From: Streptomyces seoulensis
GTDB lineage: Bacteria; Actinomycetota; Actinomycetes; Streptomycetales; Streptomycetaceae
Length of the DNA: 64,000 bases
Assembly (NCBI RefSeq): GCF_004328625.1
Contig: NZ_CP032229.1
Span: 1,488,001 to 1,552,000, forward strand
Direction: 5' to 3'
Below, piece after piece: positions 1 to 8,801 of this stretch. Positions within the stretch are counted from its first letter, which is position 1. The number at the start of each line of letters is the position of its first letter. The notes beneath the pieces were generated by a model. It saw nothing but the letters and a program-made list of their open reading frames with translations. It searched no databases and was not told the DNA's origin. A program made the position numbers and the translations under genes.

Positions 1-881
1 GCCTTCGCCCCGGTCTGGCCCTCACCGGAATCCGCCCCGGTCCCGCCGGTGTCCGGGTCGTCGGAGGCACCCCGCTCGACCACCGCTTCCCGGCCCGGCC
101 GGCGCCGCGCGGAGAGCACCAGGTAGGTCACCGCGAGCAGGAACACCAGCACGGCGGTCCAGACGTTCAGCCGGACGCCCAGGATGTGGTGGGCGTCGTC
201 GACCCGCATGTACTCGATCCACGCGCGGCCCGTGCAGTACGCGGCGACGTACAGCGCGAAGGCGCGGCCGTGGCCCAGCTTGAAGCGGCGGTCGGCCCAG
301 ATGACCAGGAAGCCGACGCCCACGCACCACAGCGACTCGTAGAGGAAGGTCGGGTGGTAGTAGCCCGGCACCCGGCCGCCCTCGGAGGAGGTGATGTGCA
401 GGGCCCAGGGCAGGTGGGTCTCGTGGCCGTACAGCTCCTGGTTGAACCAGTTGCCCCAGCGGCCGATGGCCTGGGCGAAGGCGATGCCGGGGGCGACGGC
501 GTCGGCGTAGGCGGGCAGGGCCACGCCCATGCGCCGGGCGCCGATCCAGGCGCCGACCGCGCCGAGCGCGATGGCGCCCCAGATGCCCAGGCCGCCCTCC
601 CACACCTTGAAGGCGTCCACCCAGTCGCGGCCCGGACTGAAGTACAGCTCGTAGTCCGTGATCACGTGGTAGAGCCGGCCGCCGACGAGGCCGAAGGGCA
701 CGGCCCACACCGCGATGTCGGCGACCGTGCCGGGACGGCCGCCCCGCGCGACCCAGCGCTTGTTGCCGAGCCAGACGGCGACGAAGACACCGATGATGAT
801 GCAGAAGGCGTAACCGCGCAGCGGGATGGGGCCGAGGTACAGCACCCCGCGCGACGGACTGGGAATGTAGGCAAGTTCCAT
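1..881 (-). CDS. lgt: Prolipoprotein diacylglyceryl transferase, partial (3' end beyond window)
   Basis: Transfers the diacylglyceryl group of phosphatidylglycerol to the lipobox cysteine of prolipoproteins at the cytoplasmic membrane, the first step of lipoprotein maturation. The start is the ATG at 879-881 (protein begins MELAYIPSPSRGVLYLGPIP). The Lgt signature GRWGNWFNQELYGHE is visible in the middle of the protein, and several hydrophobic helices follow the usual seven-helix plan. After the last helix comes an Arg-rich, then acidic Gly/Asp/Glu-rich tail that is still open at position 1, so the protein is at least 293 residues; such C-terminal tails are common in actinobacterial Lgt. It lies downstream of the trpCMBA genes. 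lspA, the next enzyme of the pathway, is at 40.3-40.9 kb. Identification is firm; the C-terminus is not in the window. Confidence 0.95.
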   Translation of the reverse strand, partial: MELAYIPSPSRGVLYLGPIPLRGYAFCIIIGVFVAVWLGNKRWVARGGRPGTVADIAVWAVPFGLVGGRLYHVITDYELYFSPGRDWVDAFKVWEGGLGIWGAIALGAVGAWIGARRMGVALPAYADAVAPGIAFAQAIGRWGNWFNQELYGHETHLPWALHITSSEGGRVPGYYHPTFLYESLWCVGVGFLVIWADRRFKLGHGRAFALYVAAYCTGRAWIEYMRVDDAHHILGVRLNVWTAVLVFLLAVTYLVLSARRRPGREAVVERGASDDPDTGGTGADSGEGQTGAK

Positions 882-966
882 GGCAGGACCGACGCTACCG
901 TGCCGGGCCGTGCGGTCGCCGCGCGGCCGGGCTACGGGTGCATAACGGGGAGGTGAGAAAACCCCC

Positions 967-1743
967 TCATCCGCGGTCGGCGCTCTCCACCATCTCCTTG
1001 AGCTTCTCGGGGGTCATGGACTGGTCCTGGTAGATGTTCTTGCCGCCGAACAGCACGGTCGGCGTGCCGCCGTAGCCTCCGGCGGCGAACGCCTGCTGGG
1101 AGCGGTCGACCCAGGTGTTGTGGGTGCCGTCGTTCACACATTTACGGAAGGTGGGCGTGTCGAGGCCCTTGACCTTGCCCGCGAGGCCGATCAGCTTGCC
1201 GTTGTCCGCGAAGGCGTCGTCGGTCTCCGGGGGCTGGTTCTCGTACAGCACGTCGTGGAAGTCGCGGAACCTGCCGGCGTCCTGGGCGCAGGCCGCCGCG
1301 TTGGCCGAGTGCAGCGAGCCGGTGCCGCCCATGTTGCCGTCGATCAGGCGGACCAGGTGGTACTCGACCCGGAGCTTGCCGGCGTCGGTCAGCTCGTGCA
1401 GCGTGGAGCGGTAACGCGTCTCGAAGGACTGGCAGGCGGGGCAGCGGAAGTCCTCCCAGACCGTGAGCGTGGACTTGGCGCCCTCCTTGCCGACCGGGAT
1501 CGCCAGGCTGTCCTTGCCCTGGGCGCCGGAGGGGGCCACGACCGGGCCCGCGTTCCTGCTGCCCTTGTCCTTGCCCGCGTTGGCCGCGATGACACCGATC
1601 ACCGCGGCGAGGCCCAGCACGCCGACGACACTGACGCCGACGATCAGCGCGCGCCGGCGCTTCTCCGCGGACTTCTGCTTCTCGCGCTCGGCGGCCAGGC
1701 GCTGGCGGGCGTTGCGCTTTCCGTCACGGTTCTTCTCGCTCAC
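967..1743 (-). CDS. Membrane-anchored DsbA-family thioredoxin-like protein
   Basis: A 258-residue protein with a basic N-terminus, one membrane anchor (about residues 32-53), and an extracytoplasmic thioredoxin fold of the DsbA type. The redox motif CPAC lies in the segment FRCPACQSF; a cis-Pro loop of the form GGTPTVLF is near the C-terminus. The start is taken as GTG at 1741-1743 (VSEKNRDGKRN); the reading frame stays open upstream into trpA, but the basic N-terminus followed by a single helix is the usual layout. It probably forms or isomerises disulfides in exported proteins. It sits between trpA and lgt on the same strand, separated from trpA by a small GC-rich hairpin. A paralogue is at 31608-32432. 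Confidence 0.85.
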   Translation of the reverse strand: MSEKNRDGKRNARQRLAAEREKQKSAEKRRRALIVGVSVVGVLGLAAVIGVIAANAGKDKGSRNAGPVVAPSGAQGKDSLAIPVGKEGAKSTLTVWEDFRCPACQSFETRYRSTLHELTDAGKLRVEYHLVRLIDGNMGGTGSLHSANAAACAQDAGRFRDFHDVLYENQPPETDDAFADNGKLIGLAGKVKGLDTPTFRKCVNDGTHNTWVDRSQQAFAAGGYGGTPTVLFGGKNIYQDQSMTPEKLKEMVESADRG

Positions 1744-1757
1744 ACCCCCTGAACGAA

Positions 1758-1784
1758 CCGGGGAGACGCATTGCGCCTCCCCGG
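1758..1784 (-). terminator. Small GC-rich hairpin between trpA and the DsbA-like gene
   Basis: Inverted arms CCGGGGAG (1758-1765) and CTCCCCGG (1777-1784) are separated by 11 bases. There is no T-run, so it may only attenuate transcription or protect the trpA mRNA end. Confidence 0.4.
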
Positions 1785-1834
1785 CCGGAGGTCCACCCGT
1801 TCGAGTGACGGGGTGTGACGTGGAGCGAGGGGGC

Positions 1835-2653
1835 TCAGACGCCCCGGCGGACGCCCTTCGCCAGGTCGGCGGCGAGCGCGCGCACCGCCTCGACACCGGC
1901 GGTGTCGTCGGGGGCGTCCAGCATGCGCTTGACGAAGGCCGAGCCGACGATGACGCCGTCGGCGAAGGCGGCCACCTCGGCGGCCTGGGCCGCGTCGGAG
2001 ACCCCGAGGCCGACACAGACGGGCAGGTCGGAGCGAGTGGCGCGGGTCCGCGTCACCAGATCCTCGGCCTGCGCGCCCACGGACTCACGGGTGCCGGTGA
2101 CGCCCATCAGCGAAGCCGCGTAGACGAAGCCGCTGCCCGCCGCGGTGATCTCGGCGAGCCGGGCGTCCCGGCTGCTGGGGGCGACGACGAAGACGGTGGC
2201 CAGCCCGTGCTTCTCGGCGTGCTCGCGCCACAGCGCGGCCTCCTGCACGGGCAGGTCGGGCAGGATGCAGCCCGCGCCGCCCGCGTCGGCCAGTTCGGCG
2301 GTGAACCGCTCGACGCCGTAGCGGTCGATGGGGTTCCAGTAGGTCATCACGAGCACCGGCTTGCCGGTGGCCGTGTGGGCCTCGCGGACCGTGCGCATGA
2401 CGTCCGCGATCCGCACCCCGCCGCGCAGGGCGATGTCGTCGGCGGTCTGGATGACCGGGCCGTCCAGCACCGGGTCGCTGTGCGGCAGGCCGACCTCGAC
2501 GACGTCGGCGCCGCCGTCGAACGCGGCCTTGATCGCCTCGATGCCGCCGTCCACGGTCGGGAACCCGGCCGGAAGGTAGGCGATCAGCGCGGCACGGTCC
2601 TCGGCCTTGGCGGCGGCGAGGGTGTCCGACAGCAGGTTGATGTTGCCGCTCAC
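1835..2653 (-). CDS. trpA: Tryptophan synthase alpha chain
   Basis: Cleaves indole-3-glycerol phosphate to indole and glyceraldehyde-3-phosphate; indole is channelled to TrpB. 272 residues, normal for the family. The catalytic glutamate lies in [16 protein letters not shown] and the catalytic aspartate in [10 protein letters not shown]; the phosphate-binding loops ([10 protein letters not shown] and [10 protein letters not shown]) are intact. The start is the GTG at 2651-2653, which overlaps the TGA of trpB as GTGA, the arrangement expected for translationally coupled subunits of one complex. Note that the glycine of the usual GxPxSDP motif neighbourhood carries His (LPHSDP) where many bacteria have Phe; this is a normal actinobacterial variant as far as I recall. 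Confidence 0.97.
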   Translation of the reverse strand: MSGNINLLSDTLAAAKAEDRAALIAYLPAGFPTVDGGIEAIKAAFDGGADVVEVGLPHSDPVLDGPVIQTADDIALRGGVRIADVMRTVREAHTATGKPVLVMTYWNPIDRYGVERFTAELADAGGAGCILPDLPVQEAALWREHAEKHGLATVFVVAPSSRDARLAEITAAGSGFVYAASLMGVTGTRESVGAQAEDLVTRTRATRSDLPVCVGLGVSDAAQAAEVAAFADGVIVGSAFVKRMLDAPDDTAGVEAVRALAADLAKGVRRGV

Positions 2654-3936
2654 TTGGCGTCCCCCTCGATCTCGGCGGTGTGGGCCTCGTCGGCCGCGAC
2701 CTCGGCGTCGGTGTCGTAGAGCCCGAAGTACCGGGCGGCGGTGTCCATGTCCTTGTCGCCGCGTCCGGAGAGATTGACGACGATCAGCCCGTCCGGGCCC
2801 AGCTCCTTGCCGACCTCCAGGGCGCCGGCCAGCGCGTGCGCGCTCTCGATGGCCGGGATGATGCCCTCGGTGCGCGACAGCAGGCGCAGCGCCTGCATGG
2901 CGGCGTCGTCGGTGACCGCGCGGTACTCGCCCCGCCCGGAGTCCTTGAGGTAGGAGTGCTCGGGGCCGATGCCGGGGTAGTCCAGGCCGGCCGAGATCGA
3001 GTACGGCTCGGTGATCTGGCCCTCGTCGTCCTGGAGGACGTAGGAGCGGGAGCCGTGCAGGACGCCGGGCTCGCCCGCGGTCAGGGTGGCCGCGTGCTCG
3101 CCGGTGTCGATGCCGTGCCCGGCGGGCTCGCAGCCGATCAGGCGGACGTCCGTGTCGGGGATGAAGGCGTGGAAGAGGCCGATGGCGTTGGAGCCGCCGC
3201 CCACGCAGGCGATGGCGGCGTCCGGCAGGCGTCCGGCGCGCTCCAGGATCTGGCGGCGGGTCTCCACGCCGATGACGCGGTGGAAGTCGCGGACCATCGC
3301 CGGGAAGGGGTGGGGTCCGGCGACGGTGCCGAAGAGGTAGTGGGTGCTGTCGACGTTGGCGACCCAGTCGCGGAACGCCTCGTTGATGGCGTCCTTCAGG
3401 GTGCGGCTGCCGGACTTCACGGCCACGACCTCGGCGCCGAGCATGCGCATCCGGGCCACGTTGAGTGCCTGGCGCTCGGTGTCGATCTCGCCCATGTAGA
3501 TGGTGCAGTCGAGGCCGAACAGGGCGCAGGCGGTGGCGGTGGCGACGCCGTGCTGGCCGGCGCCGGTCTCCGCGATGACGCGGGTCTTGCCCATGCGCTT
3601 GGTCAGCAGGGCCTGGCCGAGCACGTTGTTGATCTTGTGCGAGCCGGTGTGGTTGAGGTCCTCGCGCTTGAGGAACACCCGGGCGCCACCGGCGTGTTCG
3701 GCGAACCTGGGGACCTCGGTGAGCGAACTCGGGCGGCCGGTGTAGTTGACCATGAGGTCGTTCAGTTCGCGGGCGAACTCCGGGTCCGCCTTGGCCTTGT
3801 CGTACTCGACGGCGACCTCGTCCACGGCGGCGACGAGGGCCTCCGGGATGAACTTGCCGCCGAAGGCGCCGAAGTAGCCCCCGGTGGTGGGAACCTGTCC
3901 CTCCGGGTCGGGGAAGAAGTAGTTGTTGCTGGGCAT
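2650..3936 (-). CDS. trpB: Tryptophan synthase beta chain
   Basis: PLP enzyme that condenses indole with serine to tryptophan. 428 residues, starting [16 protein letters not shown]. The PLP lysine is in the motif [14 protein letters not shown], and the glycine-rich phosphate-binding loop reads [10 protein letters not shown]. It ends four bases into trpA (GTGA overlap). Upstream, trpM ends about 60 bases away. All catalytic features are intact and there is no sign of the TrpB2 type. Confidence 0.98.
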   Translation of the reverse strand: MPSNNYFFPDPEGQVPTTGGYFGAFGGKFIPEALVAAVDEVAVEYDKAKADPEFARELNDLMVNYTGRPSSLTEVPRFAEHAGGARVFLKREDLNHTGSHKINNVLGQALLTKRMGKTRVIAETGAGQHGVATATACALFGLDCTIYMGEIDTERQALNVARMRMLGAEVVAVKSGSRTLKDAINEAFRDWVANVDSTHYLFGTVAGPHPFPAMVRDFHRVIGVETRRQILERAGRLPDAAIACVGGGSNAIGLFHAFIPDTDVRLIGCEPAGHGIDTGEHAATLTAGEPGVLHGSRSYVLQDDEGQITEPYSISAGLDYPGIGPEHSYLKDSGRGEYRAVTDDAAMQALRLLSRTEGIIPAIESAHALAGALEVGKELGPDGLIVVNLSGRGDKDMDTAARYFGLYDTDAEVAADEAHTAEIEGDAK

Positions 3937-3995
3937 GCCAGTACCTCACGGTGAGTGCGTGTGAAAGACACTATTCGCCGTGGGGGCGGGGATGG

Positions 3996-4220
3996 TTATG
4001 CGACTGCGGGCCGTTCGTGGCTGGTCGCGCAGTTCCCCGCGCCCCCGAAGGTCGGCTGCTGCCATCGTCTGCCGTTCACTTGCCCCGGCTCCGCGCCGAT
4101 GTGGTACCTCACCCTGCGGCCGTGGACCCGGCGGGCCGGGGCGCGGCAGCCACGGGGACGGCAGCCGCGCGCGAGGCGGGCGTGGCGGTCCACGGTGGCG
4201 GTCAGGGTGAGGGTGTTCAT
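3996..4220 (-). CDS. trpM: TrpM, small tryptophan-cluster protein
   Basis: A 74-residue Arg-rich protein (MNTLTLTATVDRHARLARG at the N-terminus, then CRPRGCRAPARR and VRYHIGAEPGQVNG) between trpC and trpB on the same strand. Streptomyces coelicolor has a small gene at this place, called trpX or trpM, described as a modulator of tryptophan synthesis. The start is set at ATG 4218-4220; a TTG nine bases upstream is the only alternative. The last 15 or so codons (GNCATSHERPAV) read through a repeat sequence at about 4000-4047, so the C-terminus here may differ from relatives. Function at the molecular level cannot be read from the sequence. Confidence 0.75.
   Translation of the reverse strand: MNTLTLTATVDRHARLARGCRPRGCRAPARRVHGRRVRYHIGAEPGQVNGRRWQQPTFGGAGNCATSHERPAVA
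4000..4047. repeat. Widespread Streptomyces intergenic repeat overlapping the end of trpM
   Basis: Read on the minus strand this is GGGCGCGGGGAACTGCGCG followed by ACCAGCCACGAACGGCCCGC. I recognise this string from memory as a motif dispersed many times near gene ends in Streptomyces chromosomes. Here it forms the 3' end of trpM and the trpM-trpB spacer. Only one copy is in this window, so its repeat nature rests on recall, not on comparison within the window. Confidence 0.5.
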
Positions 4221-4242
4221 CGGGGTCAAGCCTACCGGGGGA

Positions 4243-5052
4243 TCAGCCGCGGCCGTGCCGCAGCGCGGGGTGCTCGCCGGCCGCCACCAGGTCGGCCACC
4301 GCGGTCTTGGGGTCGCGGCCGGTGACCAGGGACTCGCCGACCAGGACGGCGTCGGCGCCCGCGTTGGCGTAGGCGATCAGGTCGTGCGGGCCGCGTACGC
4401 CGGACTCCGCGATCTTGACCAGTTCGTCGGGGATCTCCGGGGCGATCCGCTCGAAGGTGCCCCGGTCGACCTCCAGGGTCTTCAGGTTGCGGGCGTTCAC
4501 CCCGATGATCCTGGCGCCCGCGTCCACGGCGCGCTCGATCTCGTCCTCGTCGTGCACCTCGACCAGCGGGGTCAGCCCGATGGAGACGGCGCGCTCGATC
4601 AGCGACTCCAGCGCGGGCTGCTCCAGCGCGGCCACGATGAGCAGCGCCAGGTCGGCGCCGTACGCGCGGGCCTCCCAGAGCTGGTACGAGGTGACGATGA
4701 AGTCCTTGCGCAGCACCGGGATGTCGACCCGGGCGCGGACGGCCTCCAGGTCGGCCAGCGAGCCGCCGAAGCGGCGCTGCTCGGTGAGGACGGAGATGAC
4801 GGCGGCGCCGCCCGCCTCGTAGTCGGCGGCCAGGGCGGCGGGGTCGGCGATGGCGGCCAGCGCGCCCTTGGACGGGCTGGAGCGCTTGACCTCACAGATG
4901 ACCTTGACGCCGTCGCCCTTGAGGGCGGCCACGCCGTCCTTGGCGGCCGGGGCCTGCGCCGCGCGCTCCTTGAGCTCGTCGAGGCTCACGCGGGCCTGCC
5001 GCTCCGCGAGGTCGGCCCGGACTCCGTCGATGATCTCGTCGAGCACGCTCAC
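4243..5052 (-). CDS. trpC: Indole-3-glycerol phosphate synthase
   Basis: Closes the ring of 1-(o-carboxyphenylamino)-deoxyribulose phosphate to indole-3-glycerol phosphate. 269 residues, a TIM barrel. Family motifs in order: [12 protein letters not shown] (catalytic Lys), VLRKDFIV (catalytic Lys), LVEVHDEDE (Glu), [13 protein letters not shown], and KIAESGVRG near the phosphate site. First gene of the trpC-M-B-A group. The upstream gene is DUF2752, 132 bases away, and this spacer probably holds the promoter. In S. coelicolor the trpC and trpBA genes are reported to respond to growth rate and phase rather than feedback repression; I see no Trp-rich leader peptide here. Confidence 0.97.
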   Translation of the reverse strand: MSVLDEIIDGVRADLAERQARVSLDELKERAAQAPAAKDGVAALKGDGVKVICEVKRSSPSKGALAAIADPAALAADYEAGGAAVISVLTEQRRFGGSLADLEAVRARVDIPVLRKDFIVTSYQLWEARAYGADLALLIVAALEQPALESLIERAVSIGLTPLVEVHDEDEIERAVDAGARIIGVNARNLKTLEVDRGTFERIAPEIPDELVKIAESGVRGPHDLIAYANAGADAVLVGESLVTGRDPKTAVADLVAAGEHPALRHGRG

Positions 5053-5184
5053 GCGAGCGGCCCCCTTTCAGCTGCTGGTCTGGGGCGGGTTCGAAAACCC
5101 AGGTCACTGCGATGGTATCCGCAGGAACCGCCTGGGCTCGCATCCGGCGGATCGCGGTCCCATTACCTGGACATTCCTTGTTGA

Positions 5185-5643
5185 TCAAGGACGGATCGCG
5201 CCACCGAACGGCAGGTTCCGGACGACGGTGAAGACCAGCAGCACGGAGCCGAGCAGCCACAGCGGGGTGCGGCCGAGGACGAGGCGCACCGGCAGGCCCC
5301 GGGCGGCGCGCACCGTCCACAGGGTCCACAGCACGGCGAAGGCGAGGTAGGCGGCGACTCCGGCCGCGTTGTCGTGCAGGGCACCGAGGAGGTCGCCGTG
5401 CGCGAAGGCGTGCGCGCTGCGCAGTCCGCCGCAGCCGGGACAGTACAGGCCGGTCAGCGCGTAGAGCGGGCAGACCGGGTAGTGGCCGGGCTGGTTGGGG
5501 TCGACGGTGCCGACATAGGCGAAGGCTCCGGCCACGGCCGCGAGGACCCCGGCGGGGGTGGCCACCCGCCGCCACGGCGGGGGCTGTTCGGGCGGGAGCT
5601 GCGCGGGCGGGGCGAGAGGCGGGGCACCGCTGTCGGCGTTCAC
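5185..5643 (-). CDS. DUF2752 membrane protein
   Basis: A 152-residue protein with a Pro-rich N-terminus, three hydrophobic segments, and the DUF2752 hallmark CPGCGGLRSAHAFAHGD after CPLYALTGLY. The start is taken at GTG 5641-5643 (VNADSGAPPLAPP) because the frame upstream crosses a strong terminator hairpin. The conserved cysteines suggest metal binding or redox chemistry at the membrane, but no function is established to my knowledge. It lies in the trp gene neighbourhood between trpC and the HGxxPAAW gene. Confidence 0.8.
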   Translation of the reverse strand: MNADSGAPPLAPPAQLPPEQPPPWRRVATPAGVLAAVAGAFAYVGTVDPNQPGHYPVCPLYALTGLYCPGCGGLRSAHAFAHGDLLGALHDNAAGVAAYLAFAVLWTLWTVRAARGLPVRLVLGRTPLWLLGSVLLVFTVVRNLPFGGAIRP

Positions 5644-5675
5644 CCTGGCATTCTGCCGTGGCGCCGGCACCAACG

Positions 5676-5727
5676 CGCGAAGGGGCGCCCCCGAGCCGTC
5701 CGTACGGCCTGGGGGCGCCCCTTCGCG
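5676..5727 (-). terminator. Strong hairpin terminator after the HGxxPAAW gene
   Basis: Perfect 17-bp arms: 5676-5692 (CGCGAAGGGGCGCCCCC) and 5711-5727, with an 18-base loop. It lies between the stop of the HGxxPAAW gene (5738) and the start of the DUF2752 gene (5643). This splits the region into two transcription units, hisI-trpE-TIGR02234-HGxxPAAW and DUF2752-trpCMBA, unless read through. Confidence 0.75.
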
Positions 5728-5737
5728 GGTGCTTCGC

Positions 5738-5995
5738 TCAGCTCTCCGCGGCGACCGGCTCACGGGTGGCCGCGGGGGTGACGCGGACCGGGGCGGCGCT
5801 CTCCTTCGGCATGCCGAGGCCCATGGAGCGCATGATCCAGCCGACGACGCCACCGAGGGCCACGACGACCATGCCGGCCCAGAAGCCGACGGGCTCGGCC
5901 ATCACGATGAAGGCGCCCGCGACGCAGAAACCGATGAAGGCGATGATGACACCGGTCCAGGCGGCCGGGGTGTGACCGTGGCTGCTGCCCGCCAT
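5738..5995 (-). CDS. HGxxPAAW family small membrane protein
   Basis: An 85-residue protein whose N-terminus carries HGHTPAAW (residues 6-13), the signature that names this actinobacterial family. Two hydrophobic helices follow (about 14-33 and 37-55) and then a short polar tail. It starts at ATG 5993-5995 and is followed by a perfect 17-bp hairpin. Family members usually sit, as here, next to the TIGR02234 membrane protein by the trp genes. Function unknown. Confidence 0.8.
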   Translation of the reverse strand: MAGSSHGHTPAAWTGVIIAFIGFCVAGAFIVMAEPVGFWAGMVVVALGGVVGWIMRSMGLGMPKESAAPVRVTPAATREPVAAES

Positions 5996-6163
5996 GACTT
6001 GCTCCTCGTTGCTGTGTACGTGTCGAGTACCTGCCGTACAGGTCGTACGGTCCGAGCCCGCCCGTCACTCTCCGAGCCGGGTCGCTCGCGGTCTATTGTC
6101 CCGTACGCCCATGGGCGATCGACGCGGGGGTGGGAGTCTCGTTGCCCACACTTGGGCGGCGGT

Positions 6164-6802
6164 TCAGGCGCCGGTGGGGTCCTCGCCCCGGTCCAGGGCC
6201 TTCCAGATCTCCTCGGGGCGCTCCGGGTCGACCGGGCGGGCGCTGCGCCGGGGGCGCTCCGTGCCGCGCTCGTAGCGGCCGGACATGGCGGGCCAGCGGG
6301 GGCCGTAGCGCAGCGCGAGCAGCCCGGCGAGCAGGATCAGCACCCCGCCGGCGGCGGCCGCGTAGGGCCAGGCGGTGTGGGTGAGGGCCTGCACGGTGGC
6401 CGAGGTGTCGCCGGTGGTGGCGGCCGCCTTGTCGTCCAGCGCGGAGCCGTCGGCGACCCCGGCGAGCGCGGCGGCGACGATGCCCGCGCCGGAGAGCGCG
6501 AGCAGCGCGGCGACGGCGAACCGGCCCGCCCGGCGCACCGCGAACACGGCGACCAGCGCGGCGAGGCCCACGACGGCCAGGGCGGCCGGGACGCCGGTGA
6601 CGTCGCTGCCGGTGGCGGTCAGCGGGAAGTGTCCGCCGGCGACGGTCGCGGTCCCCTCGGCCCAGCGCTGCCGGGTCGCCAGCAGCGCCACGGCCGCGCC
6701 GAGCGCGCCGGACAGCAGGGCGACGGCGAGGCTGCGCCGGCCGGAGCGGGCGGGGGCGGCGGCTTCGGAACGGGGGTGCGGTACGGCAGTCACGTACTCC
6801 AC
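6164..6802 (-). CDS. TIGR02234 trp-region membrane protein
   Basis: A 212-residue protein with four predicted membrane helices (about 25-42, 72-90, 95-113 and 143-163), an extracytoplasmic loop rich in Ala/Asp/Thr between helices 3 and 4, and a charged cytoplasmic tail ending RPEEIWKALDRGEDPTGA. It matches the conserved actinobacterial membrane family found next to trpE. Start is GTG at 6802; a second GTG nine bases downstream (VTAVPHPRSE) is equally possible. It follows trpE by about 50 bases, so the two are probably co-transcribed. Role unknown; location suggests, but does not prove, a link to aromatic amino acids. Confidence 0.8.
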   Translation of the reverse strand: MEYVTAVPHPRSEAAAPARSGRRSLAVALLSGALGAAVALLATRQRWAEGTATVAGGHFPLTATGSDVTGVPAALAVVGLAALVAVFAVRRAGRFAVAALLALSGAGIVAAALAGVADGSALDDKAAATTGDTSATVQALTHTAWPYAAAAGGVLILLAGLLALRYGPRWPAMSGRYERGTERPRRSARPVDPERPEEIWKALDRGEDPTGA

Positions 6803-6851
6803 TATCGCCTGAACCCCGGACGAAGCGTCATCCGGGGTTCCGACGAACGGG

Positions 6852-8342
6852 TCACACGGTGCCCAGCCGGTTGGCGGTGTGGACGGCGCGCAGCACGGCC
6901 GCCGCCTTGTTGCGGCACTCCTGGTCCTCGGCGACCGGGTCGGAGTCCGCGACGATCCCGGCTCCGGCCTGCACGTATGCCGTGCCGTCGCGCAGCAGGG
7001 CGGTGCGGATGGCGATGGCGGTGTCGGAGTCGCCCGCGAAGTCGAGGTAGCCGACGCAGCCGCCGTACAGGCCGCGCCGGGAGGGTTCGAGTTCGTCGAT
7101 GATCTGCATCGCGCGGGGCTTGGGGGCGCCGGAGAGGGTGCCGGCCGGGAAGCAGGCGGTCAGCACGTCGAAGGCGGTGCGGCCGCCGGCCACCTCGCCG
7201 GTGACGGTGGACACGATGTGCATCACGTGCGAGTAGCGCTCGATCGACATGAAGTCGACGACCTCCACCGAGCCGGGCTCGCAGACCCGGCCGAGGTCGT
7301 TGCGGCCGAGGTCGACCAGCATCAGGTGCTCGGCGCGCTCCTTGGGGTCGGCCATCAGCTCGTCGGCGAGCGCCTGGTCCTCCTGCGGGGTGGCGCCCCG
7401 GTGCCGGGTGCCCGCGATGGGGTGCACCATGGCGCGCCCGTCCTCGACCTTGACCAGCGCCTCGGGCGAGGAGCCGACCACGTCGAACCCCTCGAACCGG
7501 AACAGGTACATGTACGGGGACGGGTTGGTGGCCCGCAGCACCCGGTACACGTCCAGCGCGCTCGCGGTGCAGGGCGTCTCGAAGCGCTGGGAGGGGACGA
7601 CCTGGAACGCCTCGCCCGCGCGGATGCGCTCCTTGACGTCCTCCACGGCCTCCCGGAAGTCGGGGCCGCCCCACAGCGCGGTGTACTCGGGCAGCTCCGA
7701 GGGCGGCAGCACGGCCGGGGGCTGGGCGACCGGGCGGGCCAGGTCGGCCTCCATGGCGTCGAGCCGGGCGACCGCGTCGGCGTACGCCTCGTCCACGCCG
7801 GTGTCGAGGTCGTTGTGGTTGATCGCGTTGGCGATCAGCAGGACCGAGCCCTCCCAGTGGTCCATCACCGCGAGGTCGCTGGTCAGAAGCATGGTCAGCT
7901 CGGGCAGGTTCAGGTCGTCGCGCTCGCCGGGGCCGATCTTCTCCAGGCGGCGGACGATGTCGTAGCCGAGGTAGCCGACCATGCCGCCGGTGAAGGGCGG
8001 CAGGCCCTCCTGGTGCGGGGTGTGCAGGGCCTGGAGGGTGGCGCGCAGCGCGGCCAGCGGGTCGCCGTCGGTGGGGACGCCGACCGGCGGGGTGCCGAGC
8101 CAGTGGGCCTCGCCGTCGCGGGTCGTGAGGGTGCCCGTCGAGTGGACGCCGACGAAGGAGTAGCGGGACCAGGAACGGCCGTTCTCGGCGGACTCCAGCA
8201 GGAAGGTGCCGGGGCGTTCGGCGGCCAGCTTGCGGTAGAGGGCGACGGGGGTGTCGCCGTCGGCGAGGAGCTTGCGGGTGACCGGGACGACCCGCCGGTC
8301 GGCGGCGAGCTTGCGGAAGGTGTCGAGGTCCATGGCGGTCAC
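6852..8342 (-). CDS. trpE: Anthranilate synthase component I
   Basis: Makes anthranilate from chorismate with ammonia from TrpG, the first committed step to tryptophan. 496 residues. The N-terminal domain has the tryptophan-binding LLES motif ([12 protein letters not shown]), so feedback inhibition by Trp is expected. The chorismate-binding domain shows [39 protein letters not shown] and [12 protein letters not shown]. The ATG at 8340-8342 overlaps the hisI stop as ATGA. No trpG or trpD is nearby. The hisI overlap leaves no room for a classical trp leader peptide and attenuator directly before trpE. Confidence 0.97.
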   Translation of the reverse strand: MTAMDLDTFRKLAADRRVVPVTRKLLADGDTPVALYRKLAAERPGTFLLESAENGRSWSRYSFVGVHSTGTLTTRDGEAHWLGTPPVGVPTDGDPLAALRATLQALHTPHQEGLPPFTGGMVGYLGYDIVRRLEKIGPGERDDLNLPELTMLLTSDLAVMDHWEGSVLLIANAINHNDLDTGVDEAYADAVARLDAMEADLARPVAQPPAVLPPSELPEYTALWGGPDFREAVEDVKERIRAGEAFQVVPSQRFETPCTASALDVYRVLRATNPSPYMYLFRFEGFDVVGSSPEALVKVEDGRAMVHPIAGTRHRGATPQEDQALADELMADPKERAEHLMLVDLGRNDLGRVCEPGSVEVVDFMSIERYSHVMHIVSTVTGEVAGGRTAFDVLTACFPAGTLSGAPKPRAMQIIDELEPSRRGLYGGCVGYLDFAGDSDTAIAIRTALLRDGTAYVQAGAGIVADSDPVAEDQECRNKAAAVLRAVHTANRLGTV

Positions 8343-8728
8343 TGGTCCTCTCCCTTGAGCAGCACGTCGGCGTCGAAGCAGGTCCGGTCACCGGTGTGGC
8401 AGGCGGCGCCGGTCTGGTCGACCTTGACCAGCACGGTGTCGGCGTCGCAGTCCAGCGCGACCGACTTCACGGCCTGGACGTGCCCGGAGGTGTCGCCCTT
8501 GACCCAGTACTCCTGGCGGCTGCGGGACCAGTACGTGCAGCGGCCGGTGGTCAGCGTGCGGTGCAGCGCCTCGTCGTCCATCCAGCCGAGCATCAGCACC
8601 TCGCCGGTGTCGTACTGCTGGGCCACGGCGGGGACGAGGCCGTCCGGGTCGCGCTTGAGGCGGGCGGCGATCTCGGGGTCGAGGCCGCTGGGACGGGGGC
8701 TGCCGGTCGTACGGGTCATGGGTGCCAT
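8339..8728 (-). CDS. hisI: Phosphoribosyl-AMP cyclohydrolase
   Basis: Third step of histidine synthesis: opens the adenine ring of PR-AMP. 129 residues, a stand-alone HisI without the HisE pyrophosphohydrolase domain. The metal and substrate motifs are present: [37 protein letters not shown], and the cysteine set DCDADTVLV...[13 protein letters not shown] at 8726-8728; a second ATG lies nine bases further in. It is coupled to trpE by a 4-base overlap, joining the His and Trp pathways in one transcript. No hisE or hisG is in the window. Confidence 0.95.
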   Translation of the reverse strand: MAPMTRTTGSPRPSGLDPEIAARLKRDPDGLVPAVAQQYDTGEVLMLGWMDDEALHRTLTTGRCTYWSRSRQEYWVKGDTSGHVQAVKSVALDCDADTVLVKVDQTGAACHTGDRTCFDADVLLKGEDQ

Positions 8729-8801
8729 TGTGCCGTGCGGTGCCCGGGGTCACGTTCCGTGTCCGCTGCGTGGTCCTCGGGGGTGGCCGTAGGCTGAAGC
8801 C

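Noticed and set aside
5087..5100. GGGTTCGAAAACCC hairpin before trpC as terminator
   Set aside because: Only 5-bp stem and no T-run.
5053..5184. Trp leader peptide and attenuator before trpC
   Set aside because: A short frame with a single Trp codon is present but no run of Trp codons and no terminator/antiterminator pair.
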